A stretch of 64,000 nt of DNA from Maratus speciosus (Eukaryota; Arthropoda; Arachnida; Araneae; Salticidae). The notes beneath the pieces are model-generated. The model ran no database searches. It was given only the letters and a program-made list of their open reading frames with translations, and had not been told where the DNA came from. The translations under genes were made by a program, and so were the position numbers. How positions within the stretch are numbered: the first letter of the stretch is position 1; the number at the start of each line of letters is the position of its first letter. Below are positions 1 through 11,064 of this stretch, one piece after another. The stretch spans positions 446,292,502-446,356,501 of the forward strand of contig OZ010794.1 of assembly GCA_963932465.1 (NCBI GenBank). The letters run 5' to 3'.

Positions 1-1015
1 TATGTTACTTTGCGTTATTATGCCCCTAATATAATATTCTGCTCCTAATGGGATATTGTGACACTACACTCTATACAACAATTTTTATCAACAATTTTGA
101 ATTTTTATCAGAAAATAGCATGAATAAAGATAAAAATACCTCATTATTTCTCTCTTGTCTGCAATAATGAAAGGTATCTAATTTTCACCATTTTGAAGCA
201 ATTTCATAAAATGCTTTTAAAATTAAAATATAAAAGTGAGATATTTAAAAATCAAACAGACAAATAAAGAAACAAATAGTGCCACATCTACAAATGAAGA
301 GCTTTCAGTTTAAAAAAATATATATATATATTAGTAAAATTGGTTCAGCAGAAAGATCCGGGCAGATGACTAAAAAACACTTGTATTCTTGATATAGATT
401 ATATAAAATTAGGAAAAATTAAATTAAGCAAATTATGTTATTTTGATATAATTATAGTAGAATGTCCTAAAAAATAGCATTAAAATTTTATTATTCAAGA
501 GAATTTTGGACAAAACTTCAAGAACATATTATTTTAAACTACGAATTATTTGGTTGCTTGTCTGACTCGGCGAAGCAAATCCATCCAGGCGAGAATCATC
601 AATTTCTGTAATATAAATCGCTATTATTTGCATGTCACCTCTCTTTTATAAAGATACTCTAAATTTTTGTAAAACATTGCGTTTTATCAGTGCGTGATTT
701 CGATTACATTATTTTCAAATTGAAGCATTTTAACCTGTGAAGAATTTCAAAGCAGCTCGGCTGTGAAAATGACGCACTTCTAAAAAACATAATTCAGGTT
801 TAAGAATTAAAATACACGCTTTTTTATAATATGACGTCATTTGAATCTAAACTTCGTCTATGGAAAAGTATGCATATGACGTCATTATCACGGAATAACA
901 GACAATATTCTTGACATAGCCCACATTTTAATTTCAACTTTTTTTTCGGGTTTTATGTGAAAATGGCAACATAAATATACAGTATCTCCTATTTTCGACA
1001 ATTTTCCGTTTACTT
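1..1015. other. No gene seen; AT-rich repeat-derived DNA
   Basis: No open frame of note. Two perfect TGACGTCA palindromes (832-839 and 877-884) lie 45 bases apart. The same octamer or a decayed form recurs near 3506, 32268, 38022 and 43414 in repeat-derived DNA, so here it is more likely part of a dispersed repeat than a host CRE site. Confidence 0.4.
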
Positions 1016-1019
1016 TCAA

Positions 1020-1235
1020 AGATTTTCAATAGAAATGGGGTACTTTTGTTGCCACGATAAGAAAAATGGTATTAAAAACTACAAAAAAATTAATATCTCA
1101 AAAATAAATTGAGGTACAGCTTTCAAACAAATTGCATTTAAAAGAGCATTTTTTTCCTTATACGACGGTGTAAAAATTTAAAATGTGCGATGTTTAGAAG
1201 TTTAAAAATTTGCAGTAGAGAAAATTGGAAAAGCA
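1020..1235 (-). repeat. Fragment of Helitron-like family A (5' region)
   Basis: This stretch shares a long recognisable block with 2620-2875, 3720-3935 and, in opposite orientation, 20900-21070. The block has the order 'cagctttcaaacaaattgca', then 'acggtgtaaaaat', then 'gatgtttagaagttt'. It carries no terminus of its own, so it is a fragment. Related diverged blocks lie at 28280-28460, 32510-32645 and 37170-37330. Confidence 0.6.
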
Positions 1236-1299
1236 CACTGGATAGATAAATTTTAAAATAATTCATGCTTGAAAATCTATATATTTTATGCTATCGTAG

Positions 1300-2290
1300 G
1301 TGGCACAGAAATCGCGATTATTTGTTAATTGTTTAATGGCAACACCTGAATGTAACGCACCTCATTGTTTATTGTGTAATATTTTTAAAAAGGGAATAAC
1401 AATAAATAAAAAAAAGTTTAATTAATAACTATAGAACAAAACAATTTATATAATTAAAAAATAAATAAATAAAAGTAAATAAACAATTTATTAATAAATA
1501 AACAACAACATCCGGGATACCATATCAAGCAAAATAACGACACTTTGGCGCCAGTTAAGTACCCCTGTGCGTATATGACACTGGCGTCAGAAAAAAGTCG
1601 CGCCAACGTAGTGCGTATATGACACATGTGCCGTCTTTTATTCATCTAATTTAAAATACAACAAATAAATAGATAAATGAAGGTACTTTTCCAGTATAGG
1701 TACTTGGCGAAATAGAGAAAAGGTCCATGGCGAGAAAAGAAATTTGGCAACGTATTTTCTGGCAACCTATTTCATCAAAATATTTTTTTCGAATAATACT
1801 ACATAAAAGTTGCTAAGATCGCAAAAAGTTCGTACTTTCATATTAGCTGGGCGCAATTATCGCCAATAGCATTTTTTAACTCGCCAGCAGAATTTTTTAT
1901 TTTTCGAGGTGTAAATTAAAACAATGCTTTGATGTTGAAATTAAATGGTTTATGGTATTTATTCTTTTCTTTTCTTTTTCCTTTTTTAAAGATTTTTTTT
2001 TTAAGTGAAATTCGTGAATTTGAAATGTTTCAGTTTTAAATTAAAGTTATCCATTTTAAAATGAGTGAAAGGGTTATATTTTAACTTAATATTTCATATT
2101 TCTTTAGAAATATGAAAAAATACGACGGGTACTATGTTTGGCGATTTATCACCTGTGCCCGACTAACATAAAAATACCGAGTTCTTGATTTCACTATCAG
2201 AAACTTCCGATTTTGCGAAGGATTGAGCAAGTAAATTAAATTATGAATAAAAGTAACACGATATAATGCCTAGCATTCCATTTAAGGGGG
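1300..2290 (-). repeat. Dispersed repeat block B (inverted copy of 22340-23470)
   Basis: Read on the minus strand, the segments at about 2220-2285, 1840-1960 and 1400-1640 are collinear with about 22360-22440, 23135-23245 and 23325-23440 on the plus strand. Shared words include 'gtcatatacgcac' and 'acttaactggcgcca'. The family is unidentified. It neighbours family A at both places, so the two may have moved as a composite or may be parts of one larger element. The short minus-strand frame at 1454-1645 lies inside this repeat and is not considered a gene. Confidence 0.55.
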
Positions 2291-2299
2291 ACCAAACTG

Positions 2300-2875
2300 G
2301 TCGCCACGGGCAGCTAATTATTTTAAAAACCGTAATAACTCAGTCAATTAAGATACAATTATCAAACACATTGCATTTGAAAGTAGATATTTTTTCTCTA
2401 TTTGACGGTGTAAAAATTGAAAATGGCTTTGAATTGGGAACTTAAAAAATCGCTGACATAGCACGCATTGTAATTTCAATTTTTTTTTCAGTTTTTATGA
2501 GAAAACGGCAACAAAAGCTACAGTAATATATTATTTTCTTTACTCAGGGATTATTTTCTCTCTAAACCCTCCATGACTTTCAACAGAAATGGCGGACTTC
2601 CGTTGCCACAATTACAAAAAATGTATTAAAAACTACAAAAAAATTAATATCTCAAAATTAAATTGAGATACAGCTTTCAAACAATTTGCATTTAAAGGAG
2701 CATTTTTTTCCTTATACAACAGTGTAAAAATTTAAAATGTGCGATGTTTAGAAGTTTAAAAATTTGCAGTAAAGAAAATTGCAAAACCGAAATTTCATTT
2801 CAAATTTCAAAGTGTTGCCATTCGCAGATTGACGTATGCGTTACGCACACATATGTTTGTCCTTTATAATATAGA
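2300..2875 (-). mobile_element. Second Helitron-like family A 5' region, 3' end not found
   Basis: On the minus strand the element starts with TC at 2875, after a host A (t2876 on the plus strand), and reads TCTATATTATAAAGGACAAA as in the other family A copies. The family block then occurs twice, at about 2620-2875 and, more diverged, at 2330-2450. No matching 3' hairpin was found, so this is a truncated or chimeric copy lying directly beside the complete copy at 2879-4020. Confidence 0.5.
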
Positions 2876-2878
2876 TAA

Positions 2879-4020
2879 CGAGGTGGAACCCGTCGAATTT
2901 CGACGGAAGAAAATGTTTACAAAGGAACTGTTGCATCAAATTTATAATACATCGACAACATTAATTACATTAAAAAATCCATCTTACACTTGTTAGTTTA
3001 ACTCTCCAAAGACATATTTTAACCAAAGATACTTTTTTCATAAACTTCAACTCTTAAAATTATTGAAAAATTAAACTTCATTCATATACCTAATCAGTAA
3101 CATATATTTAAGATAAGTAACTTTGATTAAGTTATCAATTGATGCTTGATATTACGGAATGAAAAATCAGCAAAACTGATTTCACCATGACATAATCATA
3201 GAATCCCCCCCCCCCCCTTTAAATCTAAACCGAATCAAGTCGTTTTCCACGTTTCACATCCATATTATAACAGTTTAAAAACATTTTAACCCGCAATAGG
3301 TTATTAATAAATATATTTTCAAGCTTGAAGTCACGTTTGTCAACTATTACAACTTCCCATGTTAAAATTCCCACTCGTGATTTGAGGTCTTAGTATAATC
3401 TCTGTACCTGCCTGTAAAAATTCCAGAAATTTATAAATTTTAGACGTATTCAAAGGGAAATATCTCGTTTCATCAAATAAAATCATCGTTTTATTTTAAA
3501 TATGACGTCATTTACAGTCGCTGAAATATTTTGCCTATTGTCTCAAACTCAATATCAGCGAAATGAAAAAAAATAGTGAAATATAACAGCATCATCAGAG
3601 AAATTGTATTTTTTTTTTAAGTTTAACGTCATTTTCTGTTCAAATTTTTAAAAATGATATTTTTAATTGCAATGAGAAAATGGCATCACTAAGAATATAA
3701 TCAATAAAAATAACTAATCCACTTTTAATAGAAATGAAGTACTTCAGTTGCCACGATTAGAAAATTGGTATTAAAAACTATAAAAAAATTAATATCTCAG
3801 AAATAAATTGAGATACAGCTTTCAAACAAATTGCATTTAAAGGTGCATTTTTTCCTACATACGACGGTGTAAACATTTAAAATGTGGGATGTTTAGAAGT
3901 TTAAAAATTTGCAGTAGCGAAAATTGCAAAAGCGAAATTTCATTTCAAATTTCAAAGTGTTGCCATTCGCAGAATGACGTATGCGTTACGCACAGATATG
4001 TTTGTCCTTTATAATATAGA
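2879..4020 (-). mobile_element. Complete short non-autonomous Helitron-like element, family A
   Basis: Read on the minus strand, the element begins TCTATATTATAAAGG at 4020 after a host A. It ends near a 13-nt palindrome GTCGAATTTCGAC (2892-2904), then a short spacer and CTCG, followed by a host T. Canonical Helitrons insert between A and T, start with TC and end with a hairpin and CTRR. Here the last four bases are CTCG, a variant of that rule. No Rep/helicase frame is present, so the 1.1-kb copy is non-autonomous. A second full copy at 20783-22009 shares both ends and internal sequence. The Helitron class is inferred from termini only. Confidence 0.6.
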
Positions 4021-4024
4021 TAGA

Positions 4025-4065
4025 CTAGCAGGCTAAGCCCTTCGCTGGACCATTTTTCAAATAAA
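4025..4065 (-). mobile_element. Helitron-like 3' terminus
   Basis: On the minus strand the sequence gives a G+C-rich hairpin (AGGGCTTAGCCTG) followed by CTAG (4025-4028) and a host T. That is the usual Helitron 3' signature. The terminus sits four bases from the 5' end of the family A copy. The rest of its body, which would lie to the right, was not delimited. Confidence 0.45.
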
Positions 4066-5090
4066 CCTTCAATCAAACGAAATGGAAAATCCGATCCTGT
4101 ATTTTAAATTAATATGGACCTTCACCGGGAAGGTCCTTCCGCATTTTCTGAATACGCATCGGACGCAATTGAGCTATTATATTATCTGATGCGTTAGACG
4201 AAATATGGGCAATTCAGAAGCAACTCTTTAGTACACATGTAGAGTTTGGGAGGGAAATGCGGCCATTACGATCATATCATCACGCTAATAAAAAGGAGGG
4301 AATTACAATGACTGCAGAGATTGACCATTTAACTTAAAGTATGTTCGGGTTATTCACTTTCGTTTGTTAGTTCTTTTACTCTGGGCTTCTCAGCTTGGCA
4401 CTTTGTGCGGATCTGATAACATAAATACAATCTCTCTCTACGTTACATTATATTTGGTAATATACGTCTTCTTTTGCCAGGTTTTCTCTACAGTTTCTTA
4501 TCTTCGATTTCCAGTACAGTAAATACAATCAAAACAGTATTTAACTTTTATATTTTAAAATATGTGATTCATGTAAAAGAGGATATTTAAAGCGGAATTG
4601 TGTGAATAAAATTAAAATAATGTCATTTTAACTGCCGTTTATTTTTACATACCACTTTTAATCATGCAACTATTAACCTAGGAAAATAACCTCGATAACT
4701 AATTCAAATAGAAAACTAAACCTCTAGTTTTCATTAAATAAAATCTTCCCAAACATCCGTAATTGGATCCACAACCAAGTTTGATGTGCAACGTTAGAAA
4801 TGTTCGTAACGGTATGGCTAAAAATGTACCAGAGTTAGCTACAAAACAGAGTTAATTACGGTCCAAACTACATTCCATTAAACAATGTCAAATTGCTGTT
4901 GATTGAATTTTAGATCTTTCACTATCAAAACTCTTTGCAAATGATAAATAAAGTTAGTTATGCAAAATTTTTAGTTGTGATCTTTTTTGGCGAACCGAAG
5001 ATTTTTTTCGCATTTCTCTAATGAGCGTAATAAGACGAGAAATAAACAAGCTTTTATTTTCAAGACGTCATTATTCACCAGTTTGTTGAA
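4066..5090. other. No gene seen
   Basis: AT-rich DNA with no convincing frame, RNA gene or repeat boundary. It may include the undelimited body of the Helitron-like element that ends at 4025. Confidence 0.35.
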
Positions 5091-5099
5091 TACGACACA

Positions 5100-5490
5100 T
5101 TTGCCTATTATGAAACGGCGAATCTGGGAAAAGCATAAAATTTTTACAAGTCAAACTATCCAATATGGCATATTCGCTAGTATGGAATGGCGAACCTCGA
5201 AAAGCACAAAACTTTTACAAGTCAAACTATCCAATGTGGCATATTGGATAGTTTGAAGCTGAAAACGTACAAATAAACATACCATATCAAACTATTCAAT
5301 GTGATATTTTGGCGAGGAAAATTATTCAAATGATTTATCTCAATAGAATGCTTAAATAGGATATAAAATAGCACCCGAAAAATATAATAATTGTTTACTG
5401 CTACTTAGCGTTGATTTTGAATCCACAATTAAAAGAGTTTTTTTTGCCCTCCTGAAAATTGGTATTTTCACATTGGATAGTTTGACATGG
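5100..5490. repeat. Short repeats built on a 16-nt word, direct and inverted
   Basis: The word TCAAACTATCCAATGTG or a near copy occurs at about 5152, 5222 and 5287. Its inverse occurs at about 5239-5256 and 5472-5487. The first two lie in a tandem duplication of about 70 bp (5110-5260), and the second forms a hairpin with the inverse word next to it. The 89-codon plus-strand frame here is a by-product of the repeat. Confidence 0.65.
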
Positions 5491-5494
5491 TACC

Positions 5495-6425
5495 GACGTT
5501 TTGTCCATGCGTTCAGTAGCATGTTTCTGTAAATGTCCGTCACAATAGCACTGATGCGTTGCTGCAATGATTGCAGCATTGTTAGCATTGGAAATACATA
5601 AACCATAACACCACAGAAAGAAATCACATGCACTGTTAAGATTTTTTTTGTGAAATTACAGAGAATCTACTGGTAATCCATTATCTTAAGTCTAGCGGAA
5701 AACTACAGAGGCCAACGTAACAGAGATTCTGGTAAATTGCACAGAAATTATTCGGTAAATTTATTCAGATTATGTTATTTTAATGATAACAATTTAATTA
5801 ATTTTAATTTTTCGAAATTAGTGAATTTTTGAACTTCGAAGAATTAGAATTTTCCGGGTGAATTTAAACTGCTGTATCATTTAATTTAATTTTTACGATA
5901 TTTATTTCTAGACCTCCCGTGAATTGATCCCGATTCCTTTGGGTTGGAGACGATTACCTTACTGACTGTGCTATGGGAGCTGTTACAACTGCATGCAAAG
6001 GATATATTTTATGATTCAGCGGGGAAATATTTTACTTTTAATTTAGTTTAGTTTTAATATTACCAAGCCTCATGCACGTGATGAATGAAACAACTGCAAA
6101 GCGATTGCCGATAAAAAAAATCTTTGCTAACTCCTCACAGACAAATTTTCCCTTTCTAAAATATTTTAATTTTTAATAAAACAAATTTTAAGCCAATTTA
6201 CTTCCTTAATATCTCTAATAAAATTGTAAAAGAATTTTTTAAATATGTATTTTAAATTAAAGCGTGTAACAAAGATAAAAGTATCTTTAAATAAAGACAT
6301 AAAATTCAATACAGAGAATTTCTCATAAGAAAAGGGAAATATCTGCAAAATGATGACCGAGAAACTCAATCATATGCATTTAATCGGGAACTAGTGTAAA
6401 TTTACAGAGAGTCTCTGTTTAATTT
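5495..6425. other. No gene seen
   Basis: AT-rich. 'ttacagag' motifs near 5657 and 6400 recur in inverted form but do not define an element. Short open frames here have no recognisable domain. Confidence 0.35.
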
Positions 6426-6429
6426 TTGT

Positions 6430-6560
6430 GTTTTTATATAAAAAAATTAACAGTGTGGAGTGAGATCTGGCAATCTGGGAGGCCATGGGAACAGAGGAAC
6501 ATCACCATTGACGCCATCTTGTACAGTGTCGCCACAGACCTGCCACCTAACGTGCATGGG
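6430..6560 (-). pseudogene. Scrap of a DDE transposase C-terminal region
   Basis: On the minus strand, one frame around 6450-6520 reads a proline-rich stretch ending PWPPRLPDLTPH. This resembles the conserved WP.RSPDLTP.DFFLW region of mariner-related arthropod transposases, which holds the third catalytic aspartate. Nothing recognisable continues on either side, so it is a short, decayed fragment. The two overlapping plus-strand frames (88 and 67 codons) are taken as shadows. The similarity is short and could be chance. Confidence 0.35.
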
Positions 6561-6699
6561 AACCACAAACATGCACATGGTGAAAAACTTGGTGAGTGTA
6601 TGTATCTTGTCATATATCACCCCTCTTTGCAGGTCGCATACCCCTCAATACAAAGTGTTTTGAAACCCGATGAATCATGCTACGCTGTATAATTTATTA

Positions 6700-7900
6700 C
6701 TTTTAAATGTTTGCGCTACATTTATATTTTATCATTTAAGCAGACAGAATGTGTGAATCGAGTGCTGTATAAATAGACATTTTATTAAATAACCCTTGAA
6801 AAACTATGAAAGAAAAATTTTTCTTTTTCCTAAAGAAATAAAAAGAAACTTCACGGCTCATTAACTGAATGCGTTATCGGCCGAAAGAAAAAAAAAATCA
6901 AGTATCGCATTAACATTAAAAGAGAGGATCACCAGTTCAAGATATTTGATTTTATAAGCTCTTTATTGGCAGACAAAAGAGAAAGAAAACTAATGCAGAT
7001 TTTTTCCCTCTGTTTTTTTAAGGGCACAGTTTACCTTTTCAACAATTTTGTTTATTTTTAAACATATGGTTCAGATGGTGAACGCACTGCATTTCAATGT
7101 TCAATTGAAAGTACATTTTGAAGAAAAAAAATTTAACAGCATATTTAATTAAAAATTTTAAAAAGTTTGATTTTTTTTAAATCTTTATTACTTTTTTAAA
7201 TCATGGATTTTTAGGCACACCTAATATCGTATTTAATGTAATTTTTTTACTGACATACATACAGTGTAAAACGATGAAATCTAACACATCTGCATGTACT
7301 TTTATGTTTGAAAAAATAACAAAAAACATGAAGGCTAATTCCATGCGTAGATTTATCACATATATAATAAAGAACATGTACAAAAAAGTTTAAATCTCTA
7401 TCTCAAAAAAAAAAAAAAGCTCTAGCATTTTTAAAACATAAAAGTGAAGAAAATAACATGGAGAAAAAGACATTTAAAGTTTTAATTTGTGTGGGTAATT
7501 GCGCTGGGCGTATTAACAAAATTTACAATATCTCGCAACATAATGGCTGCATAGGTAAAAATGAGGTTTCAAAATATTCACAATTTAACAGGCTTTCTTT
7601 TAATATTCCAAAACAAAAATCGGTTTTTTGACCAATTTTGAGGTAAACTTTGTTGTTTCCTTTAATGATAAAAAAGTTAAATACTTACAGAGTAGAGAAT
7701 TTTCAATTAATAATACATTTTCTTCATCCATGACACGGAACTGAAATATAAAAACAAATTTCGCTAAAACATGAAATTGGAAATAAACAAGAACGAAAAT
7801 CCATGCGTCAAGCACAGATTATGAAACACTTTCCAGAGCTTCCAGGTTACTTTAACAAAACTTTATCGTTTAAGATGAAAGATAATGCCTAAATAAACAT
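6700..7900. other. No gene seen
   Basis: AT-rich DNA with poly-A/T runs. Minus-strand frames of 60-71 codons (7201-7383 and 7600-7815) have the Phe/Ile/Leu-rich composition expected of translated AT-rich noise and no domain I recognise. Confidence 0.4.
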
Positions 7901-7906
7901 TTTGTA

Positions 7907-9132
7907 CAGTAAAACCCGTTTAAGAAGTTCCCGCTTAAGAAGTTTTCCCGTTTAAGAAGTTTATATTTTCGATTCCCATTTTTTTCTTATTCTTACAACA
8001 CTAAAATAACTCGTTTAAGAAGTTTTGTTCGAAACTCTTTCCCGCTTAAAAAGTTTTATTTTTCCTTCCATTTTTACTTTCAAAGCTCGTTTATTTTGTC
8101 TTTTTGATTATTATTTTATTTTCTGTGCTGAAATCTCTTTCTTTATTATTCTTCGCTATTCAAAAAGGTCAATGTTTAGGACTGATAGCAGATGTGGTCA
8201 CCTCTATTTCGCCTTAAAATCTGTTTAACGTGTTTGATGGAAATGGAATGTAGGTATTGGATGGGCTTCTCGTCACTGTAACAATAGTGACTGATAAGAG
8301 AAAAGGGAATTGCTCCGCCCTACCGATGGGTGATTCTTTCAGTTCAATAGTTACAACAGATTCTTTCCCACCACCATATTCCATAAGTGTAATGTACCAA
8401 ATCTGCGTTTGGTTTATTCATTTCGCAGTTTTTAAGTCAGTGTAAAGTGCATAACATCAAAGCTTTCTCGTTAGAAAATACACGGACAAAAAATTCTGTT
8501 TTTTTTTCCCCAAAAATGTCGAGCAAGGCAATTACAAGGAAAGCCTTGGCAATTGAAGACAAAATCAAAATTTTGAAAGAAGTTGATAGTAACGCCAAAA
8601 CAACAAGAGTTGAAATTGCAAAAAAGTTGAACATACCAGTGGCTACTCTGAATGGAATTCTAGCAAAACGAGATCTCATTTTAAACTGTTCTGAAAAATC
8701 TCGTAAAATTTAAAATGTGAAAAGAGGAAAATATGAAGTTATGGAAGAAAAGTTATTGATTAAAGGTTGCCGAAAAGAAAACAGAAACTAAAAACTATAA
8801 CCGAATTTTTTTTTTTTTTTTTTTTTTCAAAAACATATCAAATCACTCTTAAAGAGAAATTTCTTGTCTTGGATTAAATAAAGATAGTTTCTAAGGTAAT
8901 TATGTATTTTTACTTTATTAGCTAATTTTTTAAGTGTGCAAACTAATTTAAATTTCTTAAGAAAACTCAATTTTATAGAAAGTAATCTTTGTATTATTGT
9001 ACTAAGGTAAAATAAACCCTCTTCTGAATATCAATATTTAAACTATTGATTTTTTTCAAAAAATGCTAATTTCCCGTTTAAGAAGTTTTTCCCCTCCACT
9101 CCCTTGGGAAACTTCTTAAGCGGGTTTCACTG
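7907..9132 (+). mobile_element. Pogo/Tigger-like DNA transposon, internally deleted
   Basis: The left end is CAGTAAAACCCGTTTAAGAA and the right end is its imperfect inverse, ending GGGTTTCACTG. TA flanks both sides (7905-7906 and 9133-9134), as expected for the Tc1/mariner/pogo superfamily. The TIR word TTAAGAAGTTT recurs several times just inside both ends (about 7920-8055 and 9078-9118), forming subterminal repeats. The element is 1226 bp, too short for a full pogo transposase, but it retains the DNA-binding domain at 8516-8713. Confidence 0.8.
8516..8713 (+). pseudogene. CENP-B/pogo-type helix-turn-helix, transposase N-terminus only
   Basis: The 65-codon frame encodes the first helix-turn-helix of pogo/Tigger/jerky-like transposases. 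It has a basic start with RKALAIEDKIKILKEVDS, then KLNIPVATLNGILAKRD as the recognition-helix region. These match the family pattern of K.L.LE.KI.I....GI...TLS.I...R. In the family this domain binds the TIR, which fits its position between the CAGTAAAACCC ends. I chose the ATG at 8516 because the domain begins right after it; the frame is open upstream to 8447. The frame stops straight after the HTH, so the second HTH and the DDE catalytic domain are absent and the product could not transpose. It might bind ends of relatives if expressed, which is inference. Confidence 0.7.
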
Positions 9133-9488
9133 TATAAAGAATAACATGCGAAAACCCAGTTTCAGGATTTACAATCTATAGTCCTAAAAATACTTAATTA
9201 TGAGTTAATAAATTAATATTAAGTTATTTCTCTGTTAGCAGGGCGCAGGAGATAAATCGCCAAGTAGTCTTCATGGTTACAACCGTATATGAGTTGCAAC
9301 AACAATGGAGTTAATTCTGCGCCATACTTACTAAAATATACCCAACTGACTGTGAAACTGCAACAACGAAACATTTTGAACATTAAAAAAAAAGAAAATA
9401 AAATGAAAATAGAAACTAAAAACTCTAGTATGCCTATATATTTTTTTAAAGATACGCATTTATCGCTTACCATGTATGGCAGATAATA

Positions 9489-10345
9489 ATTCTTAATTTT
9501 TTTCATTAAAAAATTACATAAAATTTGGGAGAAAGGTAAAAAATGGTTTATTCAAAGTATGCACCACCGCTAGCTAAAGATTTTCCACATCTCTCGAGCA
9601 AATTTTGGATGCCCTCCGAGAAAAATCTTGTATCATTTGAGGTGATCCAGTCACTAAGCCATTTTTTGGCATCTCTATAATTGTTGAAGTGTTTCATGGA
9701 TAGAGTGTGAGGCTTCGATGAAAACAAATGGTATACGGAAGTGGCCAAGTCTGGTGAATACGGGGGATGCGGCAACAGCCACTTTTACTGTGGCCACTCT
9801 TACCACTCTTACTGTGTATATGATGGGACATTATAGTGCAGTAAAATCACTTTTCAATGTCTTGTAGCACATTTTGGTCGCTTTCCGGTCAATGCATGGT
9901 TCAAATTGATCATTTATTTACGGTAGCGAACGGTATTAACTGTCTCACCTGGTTTCAAAAGCTCATGGTACACGATACCCATCTGATCCCACCAAATGTA
10001 GAGCATTGTCTTCTTTCCAAAGCGATTCGGTTTTGTGGTCGATGTTGATCGTTGTCCTGGATCAACCCTTGCTCTTGCGTTGGGACATTGTCGCAGTAAG
10101 TTGCCACAAGTATACGATGCCTTTCGCTCGCGTTTTTCTTTTGATTCAACAAAAAAAGCAATTCGTGCCGCACATGCTCTTTATTTGGCTGGAAACGTGT
10201 TTACCACACGAAAAAAATATGGCGCTAACTCGCTTAAACATAAATGCCGTTTTGAAAAGTACAGTCATAGCTACAAAATGACGTTACAAGTCAGACTGTG
10301 AAACAAACCTTGTCTCCAGCGCCATCTTTTGAAAAAATTAAGAAT
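9489..10345 (-). mobile_element. Mariner element with intact ends and internal deletion
   Basis: The ends ATTCTTAATTTTTTT and AAAAAATTAAGAAT are inverse to each other, and each is flanked by TA (9487-9488 and 10346-10347). This defines an 857-bp element, against about 1.3 kb for a full mariner. Transposase remnants lie on the minus strand inside it. The boundaries come directly from the TIRs and the TA duplication. Confidence 0.85.
9545..10175 (-). pseudogene. Mariner (DD34D-type) transposase relic
   Basis: The minus strand reads pieces of a mariner transposase in the right order. The N-terminal helix-turn-helix region (LLNQKKNASERHRILVATY, about 10090-10165) is followed by DPGQRSTSTTKPNRFGKK and TMLYIWWDQMGIVYHELL (about 9940-10060). 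Next comes the C-terminal part with HPPYSPDLA, carrying the third catalytic Asp, and an ending like LLERCGKSLASGGAYFE (9548-9775). The segment between the HTH and DPGQ, which should hold the rest of the DNA-binding domain and the first catalytic Asp, is deleted. Frame breaks interrupt the middle. The gene is dead. The plus-strand frames of 88-91 codons over the same region are shadows. Confidence 0.85.
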
Positions 10346-10349
10346 TAGT

Positions 10350-10856
10350 AACCACCACATCTAGTAATAGTTTATTTTAATTAAATTATGATTATACGTT
10401 GAGAAAATAATTTAGAAATCCCGAATAGATATTTTAATGCCGAGGGAACGAGAGACCGGTATACGTGCCACTTAAGGTGCTTAGAATTCTTCATTATTCC
10501 CACCAGTTATTTTTTTATTGCAAAGCTTACCTTATTTAATCAGCGTATTATCGTGATTCAATTACAGAACATTTTCTGTTTTGAAAAACCGGTGATAAGT
10601 GATTAAAAATTAAGAAAAAAGCTCTCGTTGCGAAGGGGTTAAATCATATTTTTTTGCTCTCTTTTACATAATACAGAAACAGTGCAAAATCTTATATATA
10701 TATTTATTTAATTCCGTAATTCGCGGTTCTACCAAGCGTAAATCAAAGCAGTGATTTTTTTCATAGTCGGGGCCCATGTCAAATTAGCATATTGAGGCGG
10801 AAATGTTTTGGAACAACATGAACTGCAGCCACGCAGTTAGCCGTGACTATTAAGAC
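10350..10856. other. No gene seen
   Basis: AT-rich unique-looking DNA between the mariner and the hAT MITE. No supported feature. Confidence 0.4.
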
Positions 10857-11052
10857 CAGTGTTGAATTCAGGTTGTGGCCCGGGGGGGATATTCCCCCCC
10901 TGGAGCAATGAAATCCCCCCCCCCCGGAAATTTTCAGATTTTGTGTTTTCAATGGTCAAAAAGTGCAATTCCCCTCCCGGAACTCCATAATGTGCCCCCC
11001 CCCCGGAGCCACAGAAATCCCTCCCGGAGAAAAGTACCTGAATTCAACACTG
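10857..11052. mobile_element. Tiny hAT-type MITE with poly-C/poly-G tracts
   Basis: The ends CAGTGTTGAATTCAGGT and ACCTGAATTCAACACTG are perfect inverses over 17 bp. A perfect 8-bp duplication, ATTAAGAC, flanks the element (10849-10856 and 11053-11060), as hAT transposases generate. The 196-bp interior is made of C- and G-rich runs including 'cccccccccccc'. The 60-codon plus-strand frame through it is an artefact. Confidence 0.88.
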
Positions 11053-11064
11053 ATTAAGACAAAC

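Noticed and set aside
832..884. Paired TGACGTCA sites as a host regulatory element
   Set aside because: The octamer recurs in other repeat-derived stretches and no gene lies nearby.
7907..8060. Tandem TTAAGAAGTTT words as a separate satellite
   Set aside because: They are the subterminal repeats of the pogo-like element, also found at its other end.
10006..10301. Two overlapping plus-strand frames of 88-91 codons
   Set aside because: They lie opposite the mariner transposase relic, whose minus-strand reading has clear family motifs.
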